Positions 7,211-14,841 of a stretch of DNA of 24,999 nucleotides are shown here, one piece after another. A program made the translations under genes and the position numbers. The notes beneath the pieces are model-generated. The model ran no database searches, had not been told where the DNA came from, and saw nothing but the letters and a program-made list of their open reading frames with translations. The stretch is from Candidatus Woesearchaeota archaeon. GTDB taxonomy: Archaea; Nanobdellota; Nanobdellia; Woesearchaeales; WJIZ01. Where the stretch lies: NCBI GenBank assembly GCA_018303575.1, contig JAGVXW010000033.1, positions 1 through 24,999 of the forward strand. The letters run 5' to 3'. Positions within the stretch are counted from its first letter, which is position 1, and each line of letters starts with the position of its first letter.

Positions 7211-7931
7211 ATTTGCGCCAGAACCATTCAAAGAACTCCCTGAAGCGGCTGGCGATTTCCCTGCTTTCGATGATAACCCCAAAGGGAAACTCCCTCTCCC
7301 AAAGCGCGATTCCGACCTTGTTTGCATAGACATAGATATGGGCAGGGGAATAGAGGCCCTTCGGCAGATACCTGACCTGCGAAAATTTCAGGGCGCTGAG
7401 CTGGCTCCCCCGCTTTCTTCCCTGCGCGGTGCTGTTGACAAGGAATCGCGCGTGAATCCCTGCCTTTGCCCGCTTCTTCTCCCAGTTGTCCATGAAATAG
7501 TCTGGAAGAACGTCGACCGTCTGCCCGGAAGTGATATCGAGCCATTCCTTCGGCCGCAAGCGAAGGATGTCATTCATGAGGGTTTTCAGTCCCTCCTTGC
7601 CTTCATAGAGCTCGACGCTGTGTGTGCGTTTTTCTCGGGGCGCGAGCGCAAGAAGCTCCGGAAGCAGGTTCCTGACGCCAAGCTCTTTGTCCTGAAGGTA
7701 TGCCAGAAGCTTCGACGGATGGCCCGCCTTGAAGACTTTCACATCGTCCTGAAGCGTATGTGAGACAAGCCCGATGCGGAACAGGCGGCCCAGCACCTGA
7801 TACGCCAGCGTGCGGTTGATGCCAGTGCGCCTCGAGAGCTGGCTGGCGGTCGCTTCTGACTTGAGGAGCTCAAGGTAAACCGAAATCTCGTTCTCGGTGA
7901 AGCCCAGCTCCTTCAGCGCTGATGTGTCCAT
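7206..7931 (-). CDS. TrmB-family transcriptional regulator
   Basis: This 241-residue protein has an N-terminal winged helix of the TrmB type (about residues 5-70, with LGFTENEISVYLELL, the turn ASQLSRRTGINRTLAYQVLGRL, and a wing). A C-terminal phospholipase D-like/effector region (about 105-241, LYEGKEGLKTLMNDIL onward) follows. TrmB proteins are usually sugar-responsive repressors or activators in archaea; the ligand here is unknown. ATG 7931 is preceded by a TATA box at about 24 bases, so the mRNA is probably leaderless. Longer frames upstream would run through that promoter. It is divergent from a MaoC-like gene, which may be a target. Confidence 0.88.
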   Translation of the reverse strand: MDTSALKELGFTENEISVYLELLKSEATASQLSRRTGINRTLAYQVLGRLFRIGLVSHTLQDDVKVFKAGHPSKLLAYLQDKELGVRNLLPELLALAPREKRTHSVELYEGKEGLKTLMNDILRLRPKEWLDITSGQTVDVLPDYFMDNWEKKRAKAGIHARFLVNSTAQGRKRGSQLSALKFSQVRYLPKGLYSPAHIYVYANKVGIALWEREFPFGVIIESREIASRFREFFEWFWRKS

Positions 7932-7949
7932 GGCCGGGGGAATGGGATG

Positions 7950-7964
7950 GCCTATAAAAATATT
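7950..7964. promoter_or_regulatory. Shared TATA region between trmB-like and MaoC-like genes
   Basis: The sequence CCTATAAAAATATTTCC can be read as a TATA box on both strands. On the minus strand it is placed for a leaderless start at 7931; on the plus strand it would start RNA near 7980. Confidence 0.45.
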
Positions 7965-7969
7965 TCCTT

Positions 7970-7991
7970 TGTTGTTAGAAAAAAGACAACA
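7970..7991. promoter_or_regulatory. Inverted repeat, possible operator
   Basis: TGTTGT (7970-7975) and ACAACA (7986-7991) form a 6+6 inverted repeat with a 10-base A-rich spacer. It lies near the predicted start of the MaoC-like transcript, a position where an archaeal repressor could act. It does not match the classical TrmB box that I know. Confidence 0.3.
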
Positions 7992-8025
7992 TAGATTTTT
8001 CATGATCGCAGTATTCTTCACACGC

Positions 8026-8553
8026 ATGAGCGTTGACCAGCTTGTGTGCTCTCCAGGCGCCCCGTGGACAAATACGCGGTACTTCGAGGACTTGCGGGTG
8101 GGCATGCGGTGGGAATTCCATCACTTCCAGATCACGCGGGAAATGCGGGACAGGCACGTGGCTCTGTACGGCGAAGACTGGCCGCCAGAGCTTGTGGAAA
8201 GCGTCAGGCAGGAGGGCATTGCCCCCTCGACGCTGATCGCCTCCATCCTCGGCGGGTACATGGGCGGCTCGAACTGCCTCCGGATCAAAGCGCTCAAGGA
8301 ACGCAAGGGAAGTTTCCATGACCCGGAACGGAAGGCGAGATTTCATGAACCTATTCGGGTGGGCGATACCCTCTTTGTGGCAAATACCGTCAGGCGGCTC
8401 CTTGCGCACAGGGATCCCTCAAAAGAGTATGGCTACGCTTGGGTGCAGCAGGATGTCTTTAACCAGTATCAGCGGAAGGCATATGAGCGGACGCTGCACT
8501 ACGCAATACACAAAAGAGCGATCCTGCCTTGTTTACAGGAAGATTTCCGATAA
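8026..8553 (+). CDS. MaoC-like hotdog-fold protein
   Basis: This protein of about 175 residues has a MaoC/hotdog layout: RYFEDLRVGMRWEF at the start of the fold, a central helix region (GIAPSTLIASILGGYMGG), and RFHEPIRVGDTLFV, the usual second strand. Such proteins hydrate enoyl thioesters or act as thioesterase-like scaffolds. The canonical D-x(4)-H-x(N/G) dehydratase pair is not obvious, so catalysis is uncertain. The start is ambiguous: ATG 8026 is used here, and ATG 8002 would add eight mostly hydrophobic residues. It is divergently transcribed from the TrmB-like gene and followed by the suf promoter. Confidence 0.65.
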   Translation: MSVDQLVCSPGAPWTNTRYFEDLRVGMRWEFHHFQITREMRDRHVALYGEDWPPELVESVRQEGIAPSTLIASILGGYMGGSNCLRIKALKERKGSFHDPERKARFHEPIRVGDTLFVANTVRRLLAHRDPSKEYGYAWVQQDVFNQYQRKAYERTLHYAIHKRAILPCLQEDFR

Positions 8554-8589
8554 CGGCAACTCGGCGGATTTCTATGCGGGGAATTCACA

Positions 8590-8604
8590 ATCTTTATATA
8601 TAAA
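8590..8604 (+). promoter_or_regulatory. TATA box of the suf operon
   Basis: ATCTTTATATATAAAT is a strong archaeal TATA box. A start about 25 bases downstream (about 8622-8626) leaves a leader of about 15 bases before ATG 8640. Confidence 0.65.
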
Positions 8605-8606
8605 TC

Positions 8607-8633
8607 CCAGTTATTTTAACAATAGTTAACTGG
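8607..8633. promoter_or_regulatory. Nested inverted repeat over the suf start site, possible operator
   Basis: CCAGTTA (8607-8613) pairs with TAACTGG (8627-8633). An inner TTAAC (8616-8620) pairs with GTTAA (8625-8629) around AATA. Both share one centre of symmetry and lie between the TATA box and the start codon, where a bound dimer would block transcription. No regulator for it is identified in the window. Confidence 0.5.
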
Positions 8634-8639
8634 TGCCCC

Positions 8640-11186
8640 ATGTCAGAGACACTCGACAAAAGTTTTGAAATCAACCGCGAGACGTACGACCATATCAATC
8701 CTGAGCGGCTCGCGTTCAAGCCCAGGCCGGGCGTCTCGGAAGATCTTGTTAGGGAGATCTCTCGCCAAAAAAATGAGCCGGAATGGATGCTCCGGAAACG
8801 GCTTGAGGGGCTGAAGCGCTTCAATGAGATGTCCTTGCCCGATTGGGGGCCAAGCCTCAAGGATCTCAATCTCGACGAGATTTACTTCTTCATGAGGCCT
8901 GATGCGAAGAGAAACGCGCAGAGCTGGGAGGATGTGCCCGCAGACATCAGGAAGACCTACGAAAAGCTTGGCATCCCGGAAGCGGAAAAGAAAGCTCTCG
9001 CAGGAGTTGGCGCGCAATACGAGGCAGACGTCATCTACCATAAGCTCAAGGAAGAATGGGAAAAGAAAGGCGTGATCTTCCTGGACTGCGATGAGGCAGT
9101 GCAGAAGCATCCCGAGCTCGTGAAAAAATACTTCATGACAACCTGCGTCCCTATCGGCCTTCACAAGTTCTCTGCCCTGCACGCTGCGGTCTGGTCAGGG
9201 GGCACGTTCATCTATGTTCCCAAGGGTGTCAAGCTCGACCTGCCGCTGCAAGCGTATTTTAGGATGAACGCGAGGCAGGGCGGGCAGTTCGAGCACACGC
9301 TGATTATCGTCGATGAAGACGCGCAAGTCCAGTACATTGAAGGGTGCTTTACCAAAGGGAATATCGTGACAACGAATCCTGATTATAAGCTCATTGAGGA
9401 CATCAAAGCGGATGAGAAAGTCCTCACCAGCGAAGGAGAGTTCAAGAAAACAAGGGACGTGCAATCGTCTCTCTATACCGGCACCATTTGTACCATCGAA
9501 GTATGGGGTGACAGCATCCAGAAAATCGAAGTGACCCCGGAACACCCCTTCCTCTATGTCGACAAGCAGAGAAAAAACGAGCGCAATAAAACTTTTACCC
9601 CACGTTGGAATATCCCTCGCTATTTCAGGAAAGGCGATTATCTGGTTATGCCCATCAATAAAACAGTGAGGCCAGGGAAAACCCATACCTTCACTATAAA
9701 ACGTCACATTCATAATAAGAAAGTGCCCGTAGATATCATTGTTCCCCTTATCCCTGAGTTTTTTAGGCTCGTTGGATATTATCTTGCTGAAGGAAGCGTG
9801 AGCAGCGATTCGTACCTTAATTTTTCATTCAGTAGCAAGGAAAAGGGTTACATCGCAGATGTGAAGGCATGCCTGAAAAAAGTTTTCGAGGTTGAGAACA
9901 CCCTTGAAATAAGGCATAAGAAGAACCATGGAACATCCGTTGTGGTGTGCTCCGTAGAACTTGCTCGCCTCTTCAAGCAGTTCGGAACAAAATGTGACAA
10001 CAAAGCAGTACCTTCATGGATGATGTATGAGAAGCCAGAGCACCAGAAGGAAATTATCAAGGGATGGTTTAGGGGAGACGGCAATTATTATTGCAAGCAC
10101 GTCACCTCAGGCCTCAAAGAAGTATGCAGAATCAATACCACTTCTGAGAAACTGCTCAGGCAGGGGAGGGATATGCTGCTGCGTCTAGGGGTTGTTGCCT
10201 TCATGAACAGGCGGGACCGATCAAAAGAAAACAGGAAAGCAATGTTCACACTTGGAATCACCGGCGCGTTCATGAAGCCCTTTGGAGATCTTGTTGGAAT
10301 TCAGTTAAGTGACAAACTCCACGGCAAGAATCGGGCTTCTCTGTTCGGAATCAGCGAGAAGTTCGCGTTCCTTCCGATTAGAAGCATAACGAAGAGGGAA
10401 GTGAAGAACCTGCCCGTCTATAACTTTGGGGTGGAAGATCATGAAACGTACACTGTGGGGGGTGTCGCTGTGCATAACTGCTCCGCGCCTCAGTATGCCC
10501 AAAACTCCTTGCACGCCGGCTGCGTCGAGATCCATGTCCTGAAAGGCGCGAGGGCGCGATACTCGTCGATAGAGAATTGGAGCCGCAACACGTACAATCT
10601 CAACACCAAGCGCGCCGTCGTCGAAGAAGAAGGGGTTATCGAATGGGTCAATGGCAACATGGGCTCATGCGTGACTATGCTCTATCCTTCCTCGTATCTC
10701 AAGGGCGACCGCTCAAAATCCGACTTCATCGGCATCGCCTTCGCGGGCAAGGGCCAGAACCAGGACACCGGCTGCAAGGTCGTGCATGTGGGCAAGAATA
10801 CGAGCTCGCATATCGTTTCTAAGAGCATCAGCAAGGATGGCGGCATCACGTCGTATCGCGGCCTGCTCAGCGTCAGGAAAGGGGCGACGAACATCGTCGC
10901 CAACGTGCAGTGCGACGCGCTGATGATGGACGCCGAATCCAAGTCGAACACCTTCCCGTATATGGACATCAAGGAGAACAGCGTCGAGATCGCGCACGAG
11001 GCCACGGTTGGCAGGATCAGCAAGGAGCAAATATTCTATCTCATGAGCCGCGGCCTTGATGAGGAGACTGCCACCAAGATGATCGTTTCCGGTTTCGTGG
11101 AGCCCATTGTCAAGGAGCTTCCGATGGAATATGCCGTCGAACTCAACCGCCTCATCGAATTGGAGATGGAGGGCTCGTTGGGATGA
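8640..11186 (+). CDS. sufB: Fe-S assembly protein SufB containing an intein
   Basis: SufB is the scaffold core of the cytosolic SufBCD complex. The 848-codon frame contains a 470-residue SufB interrupted by a 378-residue intein after Gly235. Without the intein the flanks join as VQYIEG-CSAPQYAQ, the conserved SufB sequence. The C-terminal half shows the family's conserved QCD Cys (NVQCDALMMD) and the HEATVGRIS segment near the SufD interface. Splicing is needed to make a working protein. The operon order sufB-sufD-sufT-sufS-alaX-sufU-sufC differs from the common sufCBD order. The SufB stop overlaps the sufD start by 4 bases. Confidence 0.95.
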   Translation: MSETLDKSFEINRETYDHINPERLAFKPRPGVSEDLVREISRQKNEPEWMLRKRLEGLKRFNEMSLPDWGPSLKDLNLDEIYFFMRPDAKRNAQSWEDVPADIRKTYEKLGIPEAEKKALAGVGAQYEADVIYHKLKEEWEKKGVIFLDCDEAVQKHPELVKKYFMTTCVPIGLHKFSALHAAVWSGGTFIYVPKGVKLDLPLQAYFRMNARQGGQFEHTLIIVDEDAQVQYIEGCFTKGNIVTTNPDYKLIEDIKADEKVLTSEGEFKKTRDVQSSLYTGTICTIEVWGDSIQKIEVTPEHPFLYVDKQRKNERNKTFTPRWNIPRYFRKGDYLVMPINKTVRPGKTHTFTIKRHIHNKKVPVDIIVPLIPEFFRLVGYYLAEGSVSSDSYLNFSFSSKEKGYIADVKACLKKVFEVENTLEIRHKKNHGTSVVVCSVELARLFKQFGTKCDNKAVPSWMMYEKPEHQKEIIKGWFRGDGNYYCKHVTSGLKEVCRINTTSEKLLRQGRDMLLRLGVVAFMNRRDRSKENRKAMFTLGITGAFMKPFGDLVGIQLSDKLHGKNRASLFGISEKFAFLPIRSITKREVKNLPVYNFGVEDHETYTVGGVAVHNCSAPQYAQNSLHAGCVEIHVLKGARARYSSIENWSRNTYNLNTKRAVVEEEGVIEWVNGNMGSCVTMLYPSSYLKGDRSKSDFIGIAFAGKGQNQDTGCKVVHVGKNTSSHIVSKSISKDGGITSYRGLLSVRKGATNIVANVQCDALMMDAESKSNTFPYMDIKENSVEIAHEATVGRISKEQIFYLMSRGLDEETATKMIVSGFVEPIVKELPMEYAVELNRLIELEMEGSLG
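9345..10478 (+). mobile_element. SufB intein with LAGLIDADG homing endonuclease
   Basis: This in-frame protein element occupies residues 236-613 of the sufB product. Splicing residues are present: Cys1 (block A, CFTKGNIVTTN), TPEHPFLY (block B, with the TxxH pattern), a block F region (VYNFGVEDHETYTV) and VAVHN followed by Cys+1. Between them lies a two-motif LAGLIDADG endonuclease: LVGYYLAEGS (about 9770-9800) and IIKGWFRGDGN (about 10053-10085). Each keeps its acidic residue, so the endonuclease looks intact. Insertion is just before the Cys of EG-C-(S/T)-A-P, which I recall as the site of the mycobacterial SufB intein. It looks more AT-rich than the flanking SufB sequence, as expected for a mobile element. 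Confidence 0.93.
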
Positions 11187-12286
11187 TTCTTAACAAAAAA
11201 CAGGCGCTCGAGAACGCAAAGAATGCGCCGCTGCCAGAATTCAAGTACGGCCTCGCAATCACCATCAAGCCCGATTTTGATTTTTCCTCGCTGAAAGGGG
11301 GAGAAGCGAAGATTGCGTTTACGAAGAAGGCGCCAGCCGAGGTTTTGGTGACAGAAGGGCTGTCAGTCCCTGATGATCTCAGTCAGTTTTTCACGGAGTT
11401 TGAGGACGACAAGCATAAATTGTATTGGCTGCATCAGGCCTATGTGAATCGCTGTATCGCAATCACGATTCCTGAGAATTCCGCAATTACGCAGCCTGTT
11501 GAGCTTGATGAATCCATAGAGAAAGGCCCACTCTTTGAAACCCTCCTCATCCATGCGAAGAAGAATTGCGCGGCGAAAATTATCCTCAAAAGAGACGGAA
11601 CGCTCAGGAAGGGGTATGTCAGCGACGACATCCGTGTCATCGCGGAGCCGGGAAGCAGGGTAGATATCGTCATCGTCCAGAACCTGCCGAAGGACTGCAC
11701 AGCTATCCAGAGAAAGGCAAGCCGGGCGATGAAAGGGGCAACCGTGCATTGGACAGAAGTCTGTTTCGGCTCGGCGTACACGAAGTCAGACATGTATAAT
11801 GATCTGGTGGGAGACGAGGCGAATGGCACGATCACTGTCCTCTTCAATGGCACTGGCAACCAAAAGCAGGATTTCTACACCGCATCCCGCCATCTCGCCC
11901 CTTATACCGTGTCTGACATCCTCACCAAGGGGGTGCTGAACAAGCAGGCGAAGGGGCTCAGCAGGGGGCTGGTGAAAATCGCCCAGAACGCCCAGGGAAG
12001 CAACGGCTATGAGAAGCAGGACATGCTCATGCTGAGCGCCGAGGCAGAAGCCGACGCCATCCCGAATCTTGAGATCGACAACAATGATGTGAGATGCACG
12101 CATGGCTCCACCATCGGCCAGATCGACAAGGAGCGGCTCTTTTACCTGATGAGCCGCGGCCTCAGCAAGGAGGAAGCTACAAAGAAGATCGTCGAAGGAT
12201 ATTTCGCTCCGGTGCTGGAGCATTTCACCGACACGCTTATAAGGGAAAAGCTGGAGTCAACCATTCTCGCTTTGCTGGAGGAATGA
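11183..12286 (+). CDS. sufD: Fe-S assembly protein SufD
   Basis: SufD pairs with SufB and SufC in the scaffold complex. The 367-residue protein is about the usual family length (roughly 400). It has a variable N-terminus and a conserved beta-helix core ending in EIDNNDVRCTHGSTIGQI, which contains the family's conserved His. The helical end (LFYLMSRGLSKEEATKKIVEGYF) closely mirrors the end of SufB, as expected of paralogues. The start ATG 11183 overlaps the SufB stop by 4 bases. Confidence 0.94.
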   Translation: MILNKKQALENAKNAPLPEFKYGLAITIKPDFDFSSLKGGEAKIAFTKKAPAEVLVTEGLSVPDDLSQFFTEFEDDKHKLYWLHQAYVNRCIAITIPENSAITQPVELDESIEKGPLFETLLIHAKKNCAAKIILKRDGTLRKGYVSDDIRVIAEPGSRVDIVIVQNLPKDCTAIQRKASRAMKGATVHWTEVCFGSAYTKSDMYNDLVGDEANGTITVLFNGTGNQKQDFYTASRHLAPYTVSDILTKGVLNKQAKGLSRGLVKIAQNAQGSNGYEKQDMLMLSAEAEADAIPNLEIDNNDVRCTHGSTIGQIDKERLFYLMSRGLSKEEATKKIVEGYFAPVLEHFTDTLIREKLESTILALLEE

Positions 12287-12573
12287 TGGCTACCCGAGAT
12301 GACGTGATCGGCATGCTGAAGAATATCGCGGATCCTGAGCTCGGACTCGATATCTGGACCCTGGGGCTCGTTTATGGCGTTGATATCCAGGGCAGCCATC
12401 TCAAGATCACGATGACCTTTACAACACCCATGTGCCCCTATGGCCCGATGCTGCTCCAGGAAGTGCGGGAAGCCGGCGTCAATCTCGGGTTCGACAGCGT
12501 TGAAGTAGAGATTACGTTTGAGCCGCTCTGGAAGCCGACCGAGGAAGTGAAGATGCTGCTGGGGATCGCGTGA
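12283..12573 (+). CDS. sufT: MIP18/DUF59-family Fe-S maturation protein (SufT-like)
   Basis: This 96-97-residue protein of the DUF59/MIP18 family is involved in Fe-S cluster assembly or delivery. It shows the signature DPELGLDIWTLGLVY, the conserved Cys in TTPMCPYGP, and a Trp-containing end (PLWKPTEEV). Two adjacent in-frame ATGs (12283 and 12286) follow GGAGG. The first gives a 4-base overlap with sufD, the pattern used across the operon. The 4-base GTGA overlap with sufS couples the next gene. The symbol is by family and operon context; PaaD-like relatives share this fold. Confidence 0.88.
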   Translation: MMATRDDVIGMLKNIADPELGLDIWTLGLVYGVDIQGSHLKITMTFTTPMCPYGPMLLQEVREAGVNLGFDSVEVEITFEPLWKPTEEVKMLLGIA

Positions 12574-13778
12574 AGATGGACAACAACGTCGCAAGAGGGC
12601 TGAAAGAGGACTTCCCAATTCTCAAGAGCTGCACCTATCTGGACAGCGCCGCCACAACGCAGAAGCCGAGGCAGGTCATCGACGCGATGAGCCGCTTTTA
12701 CTCTTCCCAATACGCCAATATCCACCGCGGGGTGTACAAGCTGAGCCAGGAAGCGACGATGCTCTATGAGGATGCGCACACTGAAGTGGCGGACTTCATC
12801 GGCTCCGAGCAGGATGAAGTTATTTTCACGAGAAACACGACAGAATCCATCAACCTGCTCTCGTACACGCTCCATGAGATCCTGCCAAAAAGGAAGGAAA
12901 TCGTCCTGACAGAGCTCGAGCACCATTCCAATCTCGTCCCGTGGCAGCAGTTCGCGAAAAGGCACGGCATGAAGCTCAGATTCATCCCCTTGAAGAAGAA
13001 TTTCACCTTGGATTATGGAGCCGCTGAAAAACTCATTTCCCGGAACACGGCGCTCATCGCCGTGAATCACGTCTCCAACGTCTTCGGCACGATCAATGAT
13101 GTTGAGCGCTTGGTTTCTTTGGCCGCTTCAAAGGGAGCGCTCTCTGTCGTCGACGGCGCGCAGGCCGTGCCGCACAAGAGGGTAGATGTCAAGAAGCTCG
13201 GCTGCGACTTTTACGCGTTCTCCGGCCACAAGATGCTCGGCCCGACAGGGATTGGAGTGCTCTATGGAAAGCGGGAGCTGCTCGGAAAGATGCCTCCCTT
13301 CTTGACAGGGGGCGACATGATCCGCTCGGTATCTTTCGACAGCGCCGAATGGAACGATCTTCCCATGAAGTTCGAGGCAGGCACGCCGCATATCGCGGGC
13401 GCTGTCGGGCTCGCCGAGGCAATACGCTATCTCCAGAAGATCGGGATGGATGAGATCCTTTCTTGGGAACGAACGCTTTTGAAAGCAGCGCTGAAGCAAT
13501 TGAAAGGAAGGAAAGGGGTCTTCATTTACTCGCCGGGAACAGAGAAAAGCTCTGGCATCCTCTCCTTCAACCTCCAGGGCGTGCACAGCCATGATGTGGC
13601 ATCTATTCTCGACGAAAGGGGCGTGTGCATCCGGGCCGGCCACCACTGCGCCATGCCGTTGATGAGCAAATTGGGCATTACGGGAACCTCCAGGGCGAGC
13701 TTCTACCTGTATAACACTCTGGAAGACGTCAAGAGGCTCGTCTCAGGCATTGAGCACGCGCAGGAGGTGTTCGCGTGA
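12570..13778 (+). CDS. sufS: Cysteine desulfurase SufS
   Basis: This PLP enzyme converts cysteine to alanine and a persulfide that feeds Fe-S assembly. The 402-residue protein shows group II (SufS) features. The PLP Lys is residue 221 (in FSGHKMLGPTG), the PLP-stacking His is in TELEHHSN, and the persulfide Cys is 360 (in RAGHHCAMPLM) within the short SufS-type active-site loop. The start is GTG 12570, overlapping the sufT stop as GTGA; ATG 12576 is the alternative. It sits with the SufU-like scaffold and SufBCD, its expected partners. Confidence 0.95.
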   Translation: MKMDNNVARGLKEDFPILKSCTYLDSAATTQKPRQVIDAMSRFYSSQYANIHRGVYKLSQEATMLYEDAHTEVADFIGSEQDEVIFTRNTTESINLLSYTLHEILPKRKEIVLTELEHHSNLVPWQQFAKRHGMKLRFIPLKKNFTLDYGAAEKLISRNTALIAVNHVSNVFGTINDVERLVSLAASKGALSVVDGAQAVPHKRVDVKKLGCDFYAFSGHKMLGPTGIGVLYGKRELLGKMPPFLTGGDMIRSVSFDSAEWNDLPMKFEAGTPHIAGAVGLAEAIRYLQKIGMDEILSWERTLLKAALKQLKGRKGVFIYSPGTEKSSGILSFNLQGVHSHDVASILDERGVCIRAGHHCAMPLMSKLGITGTSRASFYLYNTLEDVKRLVSGIEHAQEVFA

Positions 13779-14473
13779 CCGAGTTGCTGTATCTCCAGGA
13801 TTCTTATCTGAAAGAGTTTGAAGCGACAATTACTGGCGTCGAAGGCAGGCTGGTGGCTCTTGATAAAACTGCATTTTATCCCTCCGGAGGCGGGCAGCCC
13901 TGCGATTTTGGAAGCCTTGTTGGCGAGTATACCTACAAGGTGCTCTCGGTCAAGAAAATCTCCGGACAGGTGGTCCATGAAGTGGACAAAGAAGGGCTTA
14001 AAGCTGGAGATAAAATTAAAGGGAGGATAGACTGGGAGCGACGCTATAAATTGATGCGAGCCCACACCGCTTCCCACATCCTGAGCGAAGTGCTGTTCAG
14101 GGCCGAGGGCTGCCTCTGCACCGGCAACCAGCTTGACATCGGAACGTGCCGAGAGGATATCAGCATCCAGGAGTTGAATGAAGAGAAAGCAAGAGGATTT
14201 ATCGCCGAGACCAATAAGATTATCTCAAAGGATTTGCCAATCGCAGCCCAATTCATGCCAACAGAGGAGGCCTTAAAAATTCCCCAGGTCTGCAAGCTCG
14301 CGAAAGGGCTTCCGCCAGGCCTGAAGGAGCTGAGAATCGTCAGCATCGGCGACTTTGACATCCAGGCTGACGGCGGGACGCACGTAAAACAGACGTCAGA
14401 AATCGGGGAAATAAAATATATCGGCACCGAGAACAAGGGAAAGAACAACCGGAGGCTTTACTTTTCACTATGA
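13775..14473 (+). CDS. alaX: Alanyl-tRNA editing protein AlaX-M type
   Basis: This stand-alone editing domain is related to AlaRS and would hydrolyse Ser-tRNA(Ala), and perhaps Gly-tRNA(Ala), in the cytoplasm. At 232 residues it fits the medium AlaX class. The N-terminal beta-barrel carries the SGGGQP loop (37-42). The zinc site shows His97 and His101 (RAHTASH), and His203 in DGGTHV. The residue that would be the zinc-binding Cys of the C-G-G-T-H motif is Asp199 here. The GTG 13775 start overlaps the sufS stop as GTGA, and GGAGG lies just upstream. Its place inside a suf operon is unusual. Confidence 0.88.
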   Translation: MTELLYLQDSYLKEFEATITGVEGRLVALDKTAFYPSGGGQPCDFGSLVGEYTYKVLSVKKISGQVVHEVDKEGLKAGDKIKGRIDWERRYKLMRAHTASHILSEVLFRAEGCLCTGNQLDIGTCREDISIQELNEEKARGFIAETNKIISKDLPIAAQFMPTEEALKIPQVCKLAKGLPPGLKELRIVSIGDFDIQADGGTHVKQTSEIGEIKYIGTENKGKNNRRLYFSL

Positions 14474-14841
14474 ACGACGCCCTATACCGGGAGCACATCC
14501 TTGATCTCTATAAAAATCCGCAGAATTTCGGTGAATTAAAAGGCGCGACGCACAAGCACCGGGAATTCAACCCCCTCTGCGGGGATGATATTGAAATACA
14601 AGTGGCCGTGGAAAAGAATCGTGTGAAAGACATTAAGTTCAAAGGCCGCGGATGCGCGTTAAGCATCGCTTCCTCTTCTCTCCTGACAGAAAAGGCAAAA
14701 GGGATGAAGGTGGAAGAGCTGATGAAGCTCACGAAGGATGATATTGTTGAGATGATGGGCATTTCGATGGGGCCGGTAAGGATCAAGTGCGCTCTGCTGC
14801 CCTTGGAAGCCCTGCACAAGGCGGTGTTGCATGATGCTTGA
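14470..14841 (+). CDS. sufU: IscU/SufU-like Fe-S scaffold or sulfur acceptor
   Basis: This 123-residue protein of the IscU/SufU fold has three cysteines and the Asp: Cys37-x-Asp39 (PLCGDD), Cys62 (GRGCALS) and Cys107 (RIKCALL). The residue before the last Cys is Lys, as in SufU, where IscU has His. Yet the Cys62-Cys107 spacing (45) is close to IscU and lacks the longer insertion I know from Bacillus-type SufU. It probably accepts sulfur from SufS or provides a scaffold. The 4-base overlap with alaX couples translation. The symbol is by operon context. Confidence 0.85.
   Translation: MNDALYREHILDLYKNPQNFGELKGATHKHREFNPLCGDDIEIQVAVEKNRVKDIKFKGRGCALSIASSSLLTEKAKGMKVEELMKLTKDDIVEMMGISMGPVRIKCALLPLEALHKAVLHDA

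Noticed and set aside
10577..10822. Extra ORFs on either strand within sufB, sufD, sufS and the arg genes
   Set aside because: They lie fully inside well-conserved genes, show low-complexity Arg/Ser/Pro content and have no motifs.
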